Positions 26,466-35,816 of a stretch of DNA of 64,000 nt are shown here, in pieces (position 1 is the first letter of the stretch; every line of letters starts with the position of its first letter). Position numbers and translations under genes: made by a program. The notes under the pieces were generated by a model. The model was given only the letters and a program-made list of their open reading frames with translations. It was not told where the DNA came from and did no database searches. The stretch covers positions 2,294,001-2,358,000 of the forward strand of contig CBDEUC010000003.1 of assembly GCA_965243105.1 (NCBI GenBank), given 5' to 3'. Source of the stretch: WLWS01 sp965243105 (lineage in GTDB: Bacteria > Pseudomonadota > Gammaproteobacteria > Eutrophobiales > Eutrophobiaceae).

Positions 26466-27284
26466 TCAGCTCGTCGCTGTAGCCAGTTTCTCTTCCTGGC
26501 CGGGCTTTGAGCCAGGAATGCCTGCTGAGTTTTCCCGTATCTGCTTCAGGAGTTCGATATCGACAATATTGCTGGAGAAGCAGTCACCGCTGATGAGTTC
26601 AAATCCCTTGCCGGGTTCACCCAGCTGGTCTACAACCAGTGCTGCCCCGGAAAAGTCGTCGCTAACAGTGTAGGGATGAGTCGTTATTACCGTTGGCAGG
26701 CCAGCCGCCAGTGCCGACCTGTTGCCGTTGTAGGTATCCTCAAGGGCAATACAGTTTTCCGCCGGGATAGCGATTTCATCGAGTGCTCGAAGATAAGCAG
26801 CCGGCGACGGTTTTTTTTCTGTTACGGTGTTGGAGGATACGATGGAAGAGAACAGCGCCAGCGCATTTTCACCAAGGGTATTTCGAAGCAGGGTGTCTAC
26901 GTTGGCCTTGCAGGAGCTGGTAGCGATAGCAAGGGTCATCCCTTCATCCCGTGCCTCGTTGATCAGGCGAACAACGCCTTTCCTGAGCTGTATCTGGCCA
27001 TTCACCAGCATCTCGCGATATATATCGGACTTACGTTGATGAATTCGAATTACAAGTTCGTCGAGACTTAATCCATCCACAGGCTCAGTCTGCTGTTCTT
27101 CCATGTAGCTTCGAATGCGTTCCTTACCACCGGAAATGGCAAGCAGCCGCTTGTATTCTTCGAAAGGCCAGACCCAGCCAAGATCAAACTCGGCGAATGC
27201 GCGATTAAACGCCTGGCGATGGATATCCTCCGTATCTGCAAGGGTACCATCCATGTCAAAAATTATTGCCTTCAGCTCAGCCAT
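26466..27284 (-). CDS. HAD-superfamily hydrolase, CbbY-like
   Basis: 272-aa haloacid dehalogenase phosphatase with a helical cap. Motif I is FDMDGTLADTE (nucleophile and acid/base Asp), motif II is the Ser in AIATSSCKAN, motif III is KKPSP, and motif IV is ALEDTYNG. The cap region DIHRQAFNRAFAEFDLGW matches the CbbY/CbbZ branch, which includes xylulose-1,5-bisphosphate phosphatase. No Calvin-cycle gene is in the window, so the substrate is open. Confidence 0.87.
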   Translation of the reverse strand: MAELKAIIFDMDGTLADTEDIHRQAFNRAFAEFDLGWVWPFEEYKRLLAISGGKERIRSYMEEQQTEPVDGLSLDELVIRIHQRKSDIYREMLVNGQIQLRKGVVRLINEARDEGMTLAIATSSCKANVDTLLRNTLGENALALFSSIVSSNTVTEKKPSPAAYLRALDEIAIPAENCIALEDTYNGNRSALAAGLPTVITTHPYTVSDDFSGAALVVDQLGEPGKGFELISGDCFSSNIVDIELLKQIRENSAGIPGSKPGQEEKLATATS

Positions 27285-27372
27285 GGAAAGTCCGGAATTT
27301 GATGCCTGGATCCGTATGACTCAAAAAATGTTTTTATATTTAATGAAAAATACAGCAGGAATACTAGGGAAA

Positions 27373-28731
27373 TTAATTATCTTCGTCCAGAGGCAGGGAA
27401 GATACTGTGATCGGTTCATCATTATCCAGTTCCACCCTCTCAATTTTCTTAAAGTGCGAAGAAATTTTTCCTGCAGAAATATTTACCTTTTCCACATCAT
27501 CATTGGCCTGCCTGATGTGTAATGCAAGCTTGTCCATGCGTTCCCTGAATCGATCAAAGTCAACGGCAAGGTGCCCAAGATGTTCCTGTATGACGTGCAC
27601 TTGTTCACGTGTTGCGGCATCCTTGATAACCGCCCTGGCGGTGTTAACGATCGCCCAAAGTGTCGTCGGCGAGACCATCCACACCCTGGCCTTGTGCGCT
27701 TTTTCGACAAGATCCGGGTGGTGCGCCTGGATCTCTGCAAAAACCGCCTCGGCAGGAATAAACATGACCGCGCCATCCGACGTTGTGCCGCTGATAATAT
27801 ACTTTTCCGAGATGTCCTTGATGTGTTTACTGATGTCCTGCTTGAACTGTTTCTCAGCTGCTTTCCTGTCGCTGTCCGAGGCATCGATATTTGTCATTTT
27901 TCGATAAGCTTCCAGCGGGAACTTCGAATCAACAGCGAGCATTCCGGTGGGCTCGGGCAGGAAAAGCACACAGTCAGCAATGGCCTTGTTTGGAAGAGTA
28001 TATTGCAGGCTGTAATTGGCTTCCGGTAACACGTTGTCAACTATCGAATTCAGCTGTACTTCGCCAAAAGCCCCCCTGGAACTCTTGTCTGCCAGGATCT
28101 CCTGCAGCCCGACAACGTTTGAAGACAGCTCTGTTATTTTCTTCTGTGCCTCATCAATCAGGGCAAGTCGCTTCAGGATATCGCCAAAGGTCGCCGTTGT
28201 TTTTTCAAACCCCTCAGCCAGTCGTTTTTCTACCTGTCCGCTGATCTCCTGCAGGCGCTTGTCGGTATTTTGGGTAAGTCCCTCCATTTTCTTGCCCATT
28301 TCTTCGTTATTGCGGCTCAGGTTTTCGCCAACCTGTTTTTGTATGTTGGTCATTCCGCTTTGCAGGGATTCTGAGAGATTTTTGACCGCTTCAGACTGGC
28401 GCTGTTCAAAGCTGGTATTGTGTTCTGCAAGGATTTTTCGGAGTTCCTCGCGAAGTTCAGAAAAAGCCGACACAAGGTGTTCTCTCAAGTGTGAGCTGGC
28501 TTCCTGCTGCTGCAGAACCAGTTCACTGATTTTCCCCTCCATGGATTCCAGTCGCCGGGAGAATTCATCAAGACGTGTCTCAAAGCGGATGATGTCATCC
28601 CTGTTGCCTGACCTGTAGGAACGTACAAGTAGCCACAGAGAAACAAGCAGAAGGATCAGGAGTAAATTGTCAGTTAAAATAGGGAAAAGCATGACGATTA
28701 TTAGAGTATATCCCTTGAACAGCAGCGCCAA
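27373..28731 (-). CDS. rmuC: DNA recombination protein RmuC
   Basis: 452 aa. An N-terminal membrane anchor (about 12-37) is followed by a long coiled coil (to about 190), then the RmuC core with a PD-(D/E)xK-like fold: ADCVLFLPEPTGMLAVDSKFPLEAYRKM, VMFIPAEAVFAEI and VWMVSPTTLWAIVNTARAV. The family is linked to limiting inverted-repeat recombination. An in-frame ATG at 28692 (MLFPILTDN) is an alternative start that keeps the anchor. Divergent from the radical SAM gene. Confidence 0.94.
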   Translation of the reverse strand: MALLFKGYTLIIVMLFPILTDNLLLILLLVSLWLLVRSYRSGNRDDIIRFETRLDEFSRRLESMEGKISELVLQQQEASSHLREHLVSAFSELREELRKILAEHNTSFEQRQSEAVKNLSESLQSGMTNIQKQVGENLSRNNEEMGKKMEGLTQNTDKRLQEISGQVEKRLAEGFEKTTATFGDILKRLALIDEAQKKITELSSNVVGLQEILADKSSRGAFGEVQLNSIVDNVLPEANYSLQYTLPNKAIADCVLFLPEPTGMLAVDSKFPLEAYRKMTNIDASDSDRKAAEKQFKQDISKHIKDISEKYIISGTTSDGAVMFIPAEAVFAEIQAHHPDLVEKAHKARVWMVSPTTLWAIVNTARAVIKDAATREQVHVIQEHLGHLAVDFDRFRERMDKLALHIRQANDDVEKVNISAGKISSHFKKIERVELDNDEPITVSSLPLDEDN

Positions 28732-28752
28732 TTATTACACCTTATATAAGCA

Positions 28753-29823
28753 GTGGAAAGCAGGTCCAAGAGAATAAAGGGCAGGGGCACTGACAACGAA
28801 AGTAGCCCTCGATACCTGGAGCACAGCAGGCAGCCACTGGAGGATGCGGTAGAATTCCCGGAGGAGTCCGCCAGCGTAAAAACCACTGTCATGGATGAGG
28901 TGGCAAAGTCCATCATTAGCAGCAATAGTTCTCCGGATGTGCCTTTCGAACTGTCTATCAACCCCTACAGGGGCTGCGAGCATGGCTGCAGTTACTGCTA
29001 TGCGCGACCAAGCCATGCCTATCTTGACCTTTCGCCCGGGCTGGATTTTGAAACCCGTATTATTGCCAAGCACAATGCTGCCGAAAAACTCCTGGAGGAA
29101 CTTGCGGCGCCTTCATACAAGTGCAAGCCTATTGCCCTTGGTAGTAATACAGATCCTTACCAGCCGGTAGAGAAAAAGCTCGGGATCACCCGGCGAATTA
29201 TTGAAGTTCTGGCAGAACACTCACACCCACTGACAATCGTTACAAAATCTCACCTGATACAACGAGACATGGACCTGCTCTTGGACATGGCAAGGCGCAA
29301 TCTTGTGCAGGTGTTTATCTCGGTGACAACGCTGGATGCGACTTTGGCGAACAAGCTCGAACCACGAGCCAGTTCACCATTTAGAAGGGTTGAGACTATT
29401 GAAAAACTGGTCACGGCAGGTATTCCCACCGGGCTGTTGCTCGCTCCGGTGATTCCGGCTGTGAATGACATGGAAATCGAGGACATACTTCGTGCCTGCG
29501 CTGATGCAGGTGCCAACACCGCCGGATACGTACTGCTGCGCTTACCTCTTGAAGTCAGGGAAATTTTTATCGAATGGCTCGACAAGCATATGCCGATGAG
29601 GAAAGACCATGTTATGAGTATCGTGCGTGATATACGCTCTGGTAAGGACTATGATTCATCGTTTCACACGCGCATGAGTGGCACCGGGGTATTTGCCACG
29701 CTTATCGCGAATCGCTTCAACAAGACCTGCAAGGAACTTCAACTGCAACGTAAACGCATTTCACTGGATTGCAGCCTGTTTGAAGTGCCCCAGCTGCCGG
29801 GGACACAGCAGGCGTTGTTCTAG
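28753..29823 (+). CDS. PA0069-family radical SAM protein
   Basis: 356 aa. The [4Fe-4S] ligand motif is CEHGCSYC (CxxxCxxC) in the context NPYRGCEHGCSYCYARPSH. The family's KGRG element (IKGRGTDN) is at the N terminus, and TDPYQPVEKKLGITRR follows. Members resemble spore photoproduct lyase but have no proven substrate. GTG start at 28753. Separated from zapE by 48 bases on the same strand. Confidence 0.9.
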   Translation: MESRSKRIKGRGTDNESSPRYLEHSRQPLEDAVEFPEESASVKTTVMDEVAKSIISSNSSPDVPFELSINPYRGCEHGCSYCYARPSHAYLDLSPGLDFETRIIAKHNAAEKLLEELAAPSYKCKPIALGSNTDPYQPVEKKLGITRRIIEVLAEHSHPLTIVTKSHLIQRDMDLLLDMARRNLVQVFISVTTLDATLANKLEPRASSPFRRVETIEKLVTAGIPTGLLLAPVIPAVNDMEIEDILRACADAGANTAGYVLLRLPLEVREIFIEWLDKHMPMRKDHVMSIVRDIRSGKDYDSSFHTRMSGTGVFATLIANRFNKTCKELQLQRKRISLDCSLFEVPQLPGTQQALF

Positions 29824-29871
29824 TCACCCGGTTTTCATGGAAATTCTCAGCAGCTACTGAATCACAAAAAA

Positions 29872-30972
29872 ATGCCTAGCCCCATTGAACGCTACCAGCA
29901 AGACCTGGACTCGGGTGAATTCAGCCCTGACGAAGTTCAGCGCAGGGCCGTGTCCCATACGGAGTTGCTGTACCAGCAGCTGCTTCAGGACTCCAGTCAA
30001 GGCAAGGGTGTGCTCGGGGAATTACTGCGAAAATTACTGGGCCGGCAGACCAGCATAACCAGGGGACTTTACTTCTGGGGAGGGGTCGGGCGTGGAAAGA
30101 CGTGGTTGGTAGATGCTTTTTATGATTGCCTGCCATTCGAGGAAAAGATGCGCATGCATTTTCACCGTTTCATGCGCATGGTGCACATGGACCTGAAAAA
30201 ACTTGAAGATGTGCAGGATCCGCTGGCCATTGTTGCTGAAAAGATTGCATCGCGAGCGAGGGTGCTTTGCTTTGACGAATTTCACGTTTCAGACATCACC
30301 GACGCCATGCTGTTACACGGGCTTTTGCGCGCCCTGTTTGAACGAGGCGTGGTGCTTGTCACAACTTCGAATACGCACCCTGACAAGCTTTACTGGGACG
30401 GCTTACAGAGAGAAAGATTTTTACCAGCCATAGAACTGCTTAAAGAGTTCACCGAGATAGTCAACGTTGATAGCGGCACAGACTATCGATTGCGTTACCT
30501 TGATACCGCGGAGATCTATCACCAGCCACTTGATGACCAGGCAGAAGAAAAGTTACTGGAAAACTTTCGCCATATTGCACCTGACAGGGGTGAAGAGAAT
30601 GCGACGATCATTATCGAGCATCGCCCGATCCAGACATTGCGCTGCGCTGATGGTGTTGCATGGTTTGAGTTTTCAGCTCTTTGTGACGGACCGCGGGGCG
30701 CCGCGGACTACATTGAGATCGGCCGGCTTTACCAGACCGTCCTGCTGTCCCGTGTGCCGTGCATGGACAGCAACATGAATGACCAGGCCCGGCGTTTCAT
30801 GACCCTTGTTGACGAGTTTTACGATCGAAATGTAAAGCTGGTATTGAGTGCAGCGGCTGAACCGGGAGAACTCTATACAGGCAGTGCCCATACCGAGGCC
30901 TTCAAGCGAACCGTATCGCGGCTTGTGGAAATGCGCACCCACGATTACCTGGCACGCCAACACCTTCCTTAA
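29872..30972 (+). CDS. zapE: ZapE, AFG1-family ATPase
   Basis: 366-aa AAA-type ATPase that destabilises FtsZ polymers in E. coli. Walker A is GGVGRGKT (in LYFWGGVGRGKTWLVD), Walker B is VLCFDEFHVSD, and RLRYLDTAEIYHQP plus the DEFYDR region near the C terminus match AFG1/ZapE. Length is typical (E. coli 375). Unlike many gammaproteobacteria, rplM-rpsI is not adjacent here but lies 7 kb away. Confidence 0.94.
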   Translation: MPSPIERYQQDLDSGEFSPDEVQRRAVSHTELLYQQLLQDSSQGKGVLGELLRKLLGRQTSITRGLYFWGGVGRGKTWLVDAFYDCLPFEEKMRMHFHRFMRMVHMDLKKLEDVQDPLAIVAEKIASRARVLCFDEFHVSDITDAMLLHGLLRALFERGVVLVTTSNTHPDKLYWDGLQRERFLPAIELLKEFTEIVNVDSGTDYRLRYLDTAEIYHQPLDDQAEEKLLENFRHIAPDRGEENATIIIEHRPIQTLRCADGVAWFEFSALCDGPRGAADYIEIGRLYQTVLLSRVPCMDSNMNDQARRFMTLVDEFYDRNVKLVLSAAAEPGELYTGSAHTEAFKRTVSRLVEMRTHDYLARQHLP

Positions 30973-31003
30973 AAATAAACTTTTATTACAATAAGTTGTA
31001 AGT

Positions 31004-31030
31004 TATTATTAATTTTAAATATTAATAATA
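31004..31030 (+). repeat. AT-only perfect inverted repeat downstream of zapE
   Basis: TATTATTAAT at 31004-31013 and ATTAATAATA at 31021-31030 are exact reverse complements around TTTAAAT. The stretch 30973-31045 is strongly AT-rich. It could be a weak hairpin ending zapE, a regulator site for the gene at 31109, or a curved or melting region. Confidence 0.5.
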
Positions 31031-31108
31031 CTTTGTAATTCTCTACCCGTGCAGGGAATCCTGCTTCACCAGGCTCAAGAGAATCGTGATTTTCAGCGAT
31101 AAGGTTTT

Positions 31109-31318
31109 ATGAGGAACAAGAACACAATAAGGGACCAGGACAATAGCCACGAAGCGAGTATCGCTGCTGAACTTGCTCACCGCTTTGGTGCCAGGCCGAG
31201 TCTCAGGAGCCGGAAAAATCCGGCCAGCCTGCTGCAGGAGGCCCAGGACAGTGGTTTCCTGGATGCGGAGGGTTTCCTGACGCGAAAAGGCAGGGCACTC
31301 CTGGCGCGTTATCACTAG
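31109..31318 (+). CDS. Small hypothetical protein (69 aa)
   Basis: Unrecognised basic soluble protein. Features: an acidic/polar start (IRDQDNSHEASIAAELAHRFG), a basic middle (SLRSRKNPASLLQEA) and a C-terminal stretch FLDAEGFLTRKGRALLARY. AAGG precedes the ATG at a workable distance. It stands between zapE and cysI on the same strand with its own AT-rich upstream region. Confidence 0.45.
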   Translation: MRNKNTIRDQDNSHEASIAAELAHRFGARPSLRSRKNPASLLQEAQDSGFLDAEGFLTRKGRALLARYH

Positions 31319-31370
31319 AGCACTGGTCTGACGCTCTCGCTTCACCCGGATGCTTTTCACACCACGATTT

Positions 31371-31387
31371 AATAACAGTTCGTTATT
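31371..31387 (+). promoter_or_regulatory. Inverted repeat upstream of cysI
   Basis: AATAACAGTTCGTTATT is an exact 6-bp inverted repeat with a 5-base spacer, 93 bases before the cysI GTG. Its size and AT-rich arms fit a LysR-type (for example CysB) half-site pair, but I cannot assign the regulator. Confidence 0.35.
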
Positions 31388-31479
31388 TATATAGTCGAAT
31401 CTATTATTTTTTAGAATAAGACGGCATGATAGTATCCTCGCCCCTATTTGGAATAAGCGAGTAACAGGCAGGTTTTAGC

Positions 31480-33168
31480 GTGTACAAGTACGATCAATAT
31501 GACCAGACCGTTGTGGATGAACGAGTGGCGCAATTTCGCGACCAGACCTCGCGCTTTCTCGCCGGTGAGCTAAGCGAAGATGAATACAAGACCCTGAGGC
31601 TGATGAATGGCCTGTACGTGCAGCGTCATGCCCCCATGCTTCGTGTCGCCATACCTTACGGCCTGCTCTGCTCACGCCAGCTCAGGATGCTGGCACATAT
31701 CGCGCGAAAGTATGACCGTAATTACGGTCATTTCAGTACCCGCCAGAATATTCAATATAACTGGCCTAAACTTGAAACCGTTCCCGATTTACTGGCGGAC
31801 CTGGCCAGCGTGGAAATGCATGCGCTGCAGACCAGCGGTAACTGCATAAGAAATACCACTTCCGATCACCTTGCCGGGGTTGCCAGGGATGAGCTGGAAG
31901 ACCCACGGCCCTACTGTGAAATCATCAGGCAGTGGTCGACATTGCATCCCGAGTTTTCCTTTTTACCGAGAAAATTCAAGATCGCCGTCGGTGGCGCAAG
32001 CCAGGATCGGGCAGCTGTCAGTGTTCATGATATTGGCCTGTACCTGGTTGAAAATGAGAATGGTCACGTCGGTTTCAGGTTGCTGGTCGGCGGTGGGCTG
32101 GGGCGCACGCCATACATTGGTACCTGTATTAACGAGTTCCTGGAAAAAAAGGATTTACTCTCTTATCTCGAAGCTATCCTTCGCGTGTATAACCGTTACG
32201 GTCGCCGCGACAACATTTACCGCGCGAGGATAAAGATCCTGGTTAACTCACTGGGTGCGGAAGAATTCAAACGCCAGGTAGAGGAAGAATGGAAGGAAAC
32301 CAGCGAAACAGTCCAGCAGCTGGATGATGCCTACATCGAAAAGATGAAAGCCTATTTTGACCCACCTCAATACGATACCAGTGCCAGCGACGATCCTGCT
32401 ATTGCCGGGAAAATTGATTCTGACAGGGCATTTGCAAACTGGGTTAAGCGAAACGTACATGAACACAAGGTGGAAGGTTATCGCGCAGTTTTCGTTTCGC
32501 TCAAGTCAGCAAATGCGGCCCCCGGGGATGCTACGGATGCTCAAATGGACGCTATCGCGGACCTGGCGGAAAAGTACAGTCATGACGAAATTGTCGTGAC
32601 CCATGACCAGAACCTGGTTTTGCCACATGTAAAGCATGCAGATCTATATGCCGTCTGGGAGCAACTGGCGAGCCACGATCTTGCCACGCCAAATATTGGC
32701 CTGTTAACCGACATGATTTGCTGTCCCGGGCTGGATTTCTGTAACCTGGCCAACGCCGGTTCCATACCAATTGCTGCGCAGATCAACGAAAAATTCACAA
32801 ACCTGGATTTCCTTCATGATATCGGGGAAATCAAGGTGAAAATGTCCGGTTGCATGAATGCATGTGGACATCATCATGTGGGTCACATCGGGATACTGGG
32901 TGTTGATAAGAAAGGCGAGGAGTTCTACCAGATCACGCTGGGAGGCAGTGCCGAGATTGACGCCACGCTGGGTGAAAGACTTGGTCCTGCTGTTGAAAAG
33001 GCAAAGGTGGCCGAAACCATAGAGACCTTACTGGAAGTCTTTGTTGCCCATCGGCACGATGAAGAGCGTTTTCTTGATACCTTTCGAAGAATAGGTATCA
33101 AGCCTTTCAAGGATGGTGTTTACAAGGCGAAGCCCGAAGAAAAGGAGGTCGCCGTTGCAGGTAATTAA
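31480..33168 (+). CDS. cysI: Siroheme-dependent nitrite/sulfite reductase, probable assimilatory sulfite reductase hemoprotein
   Basis: 562-aa enzyme with the duplicated ferredoxin-like plus siroheme fold. First half: YGHFSTRQNIQYNWPKL and QTSGNCIRNTTSDHLAGV. The cluster/siroheme cysteines are in CCPGLDFCNLA and SGCMNACGHHH. Six-electron reduction of sulfite to sulfide for cysteine synthesis is inferred from the overlapping DUF934 gene, a known partner of this CysI type. No cysJ flavoprotein is adjacent, so ferredoxin or another donor is likely. Nitrite reduction cannot be ruled out. GTG start after AGGCAGG. Confidence 0.9.
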   Translation: MYKYDQYDQTVVDERVAQFRDQTSRFLAGELSEDEYKTLRLMNGLYVQRHAPMLRVAIPYGLLCSRQLRMLAHIARKYDRNYGHFSTRQNIQYNWPKLETVPDLLADLASVEMHALQTSGNCIRNTTSDHLAGVARDELEDPRPYCEIIRQWSTLHPEFSFLPRKFKIAVGGASQDRAAVSVHDIGLYLVENENGHVGFRLLVGGGLGRTPYIGTCINEFLEKKDLLSYLEAILRVYNRYGRRDNIYRARIKILVNSLGAEEFKRQVEEEWKETSETVQQLDDAYIEKMKAYFDPPQYDTSASDDPAIAGKIDSDRAFANWVKRNVHEHKVEGYRAVFVSLKSANAAPGDATDAQMDAIADLAEKYSHDEIVVTHDQNLVLPHVKHADLYAVWEQLASHDLATPNIGLLTDMICCPGLDFCNLANAGSIPIAAQINEKFTNLDFLHDIGEIKVKMSGCMNACGHHHVGHIGILGVDKKGEEFYQITLGGSAEIDATLGERLGPAVEKAKVAETIETLLEVFVAHRHDEERFLDTFRRIGIKPFKDGVYKAKPEEKEVAVAGN

Positions 33169-33643
33169 AGATAACCAGGTCGTTGAAGATAACTGGACGC
33201 GATTTGAAACTGACGACACTGAAGCGGCATTGCCCGAAGGCGATGTAATCGTGCCACTTGCTTACTGGAAGGCACGGCGCGACGAGTTAATGGCCACCGG
33301 TAACAGGATCGCTGTGTGCATAAACGGTGACGATGAGCTGGATGACATCGTGCCTGAGCTGGACAAGCTGGAATTGCTTGCTATCGAGTTTCCCGTATTC
33401 AGGGACGGCAGGGGTTATTCCATGGCGCGGGCTTTGAGGCAGAGGCACAATTTCCAGGGTGATATTCGCGCAGTCGGTGAGGTTCTTCGTGACCAGCTGT
33501 ATTTTATGCAGCGAGTCGGGATCAGCTCTTACCAGCTAAAAGATGGCAAGGATCCACAGGATGCCTTGAAAGGGTTCACCGAGTTCAGCGTTCGCTACCA
33601 GGGAGCTGTTGATAACAACGAAGCGATTTACGGCCGTCGCTGA
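33155..33643 (+). CDS. DUF934 family protein (sulfite reductase partner)
   Basis: 162 aa. DUF934 features: VIVPLAYWKARRDEL, IAIEFPVFRDGRGYSMARALRQR (here LLAIEFPVF ...) and DQLYFMQRVGISSYQL. Function is unproven, but the family is nearly always beside siroheme sulfite reductases. I set the start at the TTG at 33155, 5 bases after a strong AAAGGAGG inside the cysI end; an earlier in-frame start at 33113 has no ribosome binding site. It overlaps cysI by 14 bases. Confidence 0.88.
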   Translation: MQVIKDNQVVEDNWTRFETDDTEAALPEGDVIVPLAYWKARRDELMATGNRIAVCINGDDELDDIVPELDKLELLAIEFPVFRDGRGYSMARALRQRHNFQGDIRAVGEVLRDQLYFMQRVGISSYQLKDGKDPQDALKGFTEFSVRYQGAVDNNEAIYGRR

Positions 33644-33672
33644 CCCCTGGCCGAAAGCGGGAAGCAATGCAA

Positions 33673-35121
33673 TTATACGGTCAACGAAGTGATTGTTGGC
33701 GTGTTCAAATCCGGGTCGCTGTGAAAACCACGTACCAGTAAGAGAAATTCCCCGTCTTTCGCCAGCCCGTGCTCCTGGGCGACCCGCCGCGCCAGTTCAT
33801 TGGGGTTGATTGAACCCGTGTCTTCATCCAGTACCGGGATCACTCCCCATAACAGTGACATGCGTCGGCGAACATCTTCGCGCGACGTGATTGCGAGTAT
33901 CGGGGCTGCCGGCCGGGCTGAACTCATGGTGGCGGCTGATACACCACTCTGGGATATCACCAGTACTGCGTGGGCGCTGAGCTGCTGTGACATGGTCGAA
34001 GTCGCATTGGCAATCACGTCCCACACGGTTGCCTGCCCGGGTTGTGGATCCCGGCTTTTCCCGTAGCTTCCGCTTTGCCAGAGGTATGATTCGGTCTGGC
34101 GCGCAATTCGATCCATCATCGCCACTGCTTCCAGAGGATACGCACCGGCTGCGGTTTCCGCGGAAAGCATGACAGCGTCAGTACCAAGTGTCACCGCGTG
34201 GGCAATGTCGGTGACCTCTGCGCGCGTCGGTCTCGGGTTGGTGATCATTGATTCAAGCATTTGCGTGGCCACGATCACCGGCTTGAACTTGCTTCGCGCA
34301 AGGTCGATTAACTGGCTCTGTGCAACTGGCACCTGTTCCGGCTGTAGTTCAACGCCAAGGTCGCCCCGGGCTACCATGATTCCGTCGGCAGCGTCGAGAA
34401 TTTCAACGGCCTGTTCCAGCGCCTCCGGTTTTTCAATTTTTGCGATTACGCTCGTTTCATTACCGGATTTACGAATGATCTTTTTCAAATCCTGGATATC
34501 TGAAGCGCTTCTTACAAAGGACAGTGCGAGAAAATCCACGCCAAGTGAAAGGGAAAACTCTGCGTCCCTGACATCTTTCTCCGTCAGGGATGGAGCAGAT
34601 ACTTCGACACCGGGAAGATTGATTCCCTTGTGGTTTTTCAAAACACCGCCATACACTACCGAACACTGGATTTCCGTGTCTTCCACCTTGTCCACGCGAA
34701 ACTCCATCTCGCCATCACTCAGCAGAATTCGACTTCCCTTGACAACATCCTTCGATAACGCTTCGTACTGCGAAGGGATCAGCTTGTCCTCGCCTACCAC
34801 GTCCCGTGTCGTGACGACCACCTTGTCACCCTTTTCCAGTACTATTTGCCCATCCCTGAACTTGCCAGTGCGAATTTTCGGGCCACAAAGATCCGCCAGC
34901 ACTGCCACGGGCTGCTGCAGTTCATCGGCAATTTTCCTGATTCGCTTGTATACCTTGCGATGACCTTCGTGATCACCGTGGGACATGTTGAGCCTGAACA
35001 CATTGGCGCCAGCCTCCACCAGCTGCCTGATGACTTCCTCGCTTTCAGAGGCGGGACCGATGGTTGCGAGGATCTTGGTGCGTCGTTTAATCAGCAAATC
35101 GACTTCAGTCACTATCGACAT
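33673..35121 (-). CDS. pyk: Pyruvate kinase
   Basis: 482 aa. Converts phosphoenolpyruvate and ADP to pyruvate and ATP. Family blocks are present: RRTKILATIGPAS, NVFRLNMSHGDHEGH, the active-site IAKIEKPEALE, MVARGDLGVEL and ATQMLESMI..PRPTRAEV. The C-terminal domain ends in a short-loop allosteric region. Converges with the cysI-DUF934 pair 29 bases away. A 134-base gap separates it from ssb upstream. Confidence 0.97.
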   Translation of the reverse strand: MSIVTEVDLLIKRRTKILATIGPASESEEVIRQLVEAGANVFRLNMSHGDHEGHRKVYKRIRKIADELQQPVAVLADLCGPKIRTGKFRDGQIVLEKGDKVVVTTRDVVGEDKLIPSQYEALSKDVVKGSRILLSDGEMEFRVDKVEDTEIQCSVVYGGVLKNHKGINLPGVEVSAPSLTEKDVRDAEFSLSLGVDFLALSFVRSASDIQDLKKIIRKSGNETSVIAKIEKPEALEQAVEILDAADGIMVARGDLGVELQPEQVPVAQSQLIDLARSKFKPVIVATQMLESMITNPRPTRAEVTDIAHAVTLGTDAVMLSAETAAGAYPLEAVAMMDRIARQTESYLWQSGSYGKSRDPQPGQATVWDVIANATSTMSQQLSAHAVLVISQSGVSAATMSSARPAAPILAITSREDVRRRMSLLWGVIPVLDEDTGSINPNELARRVAQEHGLAKDGEFLLLVRGFHSDPDLNTPTITSLTV

Positions 35122-35163
35122 CGGGTTTCCTCATGATTGACAGTCGCCCACAGGGCGGCGATT

Positions 35164-35186
35164 ACCGGGCCGTTGCCAGGCCCGGT
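35164..35186 (-). terminator. Possible terminator hairpin downstream of ssb
   Basis: ACCGGGCC and GGCCCGGT pair perfectly over 8 bp around a 7-base loop. It lies between the ssb stop and the pyk start. There is no T tract on either side, so termination is uncertain. Confidence 0.35.
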
Positions 35187-35255
35187 GCTGCTACTCTACA
35201 GCGGAACGTATCCGGCAAGGGGTCGCCAGTGCCGGGAATTAACAGTGTTTGTCAG

Positions 35256-35720
35256 CTAGAACGGAATATCGTCGTCAACGAAATCATTGTCGGCAACCCG
35301 TGGGGCCGAGTCGCCCGGCCCGGACGGCATGCCGCCGGCAGCCTCGGCATCGGTCGGCATGGGTGCAGTTCCACCACCGCCGCCCCTGCCGCCAAGCATC
35401 TGCATTTCGTTAGCCACGATTTCCGTGGTGTAACGGTCGTTTCCGGTCTTGTCCTGCCACTTGCGGGTTTGTAATCGACCTTCAAGATAAATTTGCGAGC
35501 CTTTTCTCAGGTACTCGCCGACAATTTCAGCGAGACGCCCGAAAAATACCACCCTGTGCCACTCCGTACGGTCCTGTTGTTCACCGGTTTCCTTGTCGCG
35601 CCACGAATCAGTCGTCGCAACGCTTATATTGGCTACAGCAGCTCCGCTTGCTGTATATCGAATATCAGGGTCGTTACCCAGGTTTCCAACCAATATAACT
35701 TTGTTGATCCCTCTGGCCAT
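35256..35720 (-). CDS. ssb: Single-stranded DNA-binding protein
   Basis: 154 aa. OB-fold at residues 1-110 ([22 protein letters not shown] ... [32 protein letters not shown]), a Gly-rich linker, and the acidic protein-interaction tail DDDIPF. Strong GGAGG ribosome binding site. Divergent from uvrA across 96 bases, the classic ssb/uvrA arrangement. I looked for an SOS box there and found no site with correct spacing. Confidence 0.97.
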   Translation of the reverse strand: MARGINKVILVGNLGNDPDIRYTASGAAVANISVATTDSWRDKETGEQQDRTEWHRVVFFGRLAEIVGEYLRKGSQIYLEGRLQTRKWQDKTGNDRYTTEIVANEMQMLGGRGGGGGTAPMPTDAEAAGGMPSGPGDSAPRVADNDFVDDDIPF

Positions 35721-35816
35721 AATTGCCTCCGGTTAAATTATTTAATCTTCGATTCCTTTAGTCTTTCGACTGGCTTAATATTAACAGTTTACCCTCGAAT
35801 CAGTGAATGAATTTTT

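Noticed and set aside
35721..35816. SOS (LexA) box between ssb and uvrA
   Set aside because: CTGGCTTAATATTAACAG looks similar, but the spacing is CTG-N12-CAG rather than CTG-N10-CAG, so it does not fit the gammaproteobacterial LexA site.
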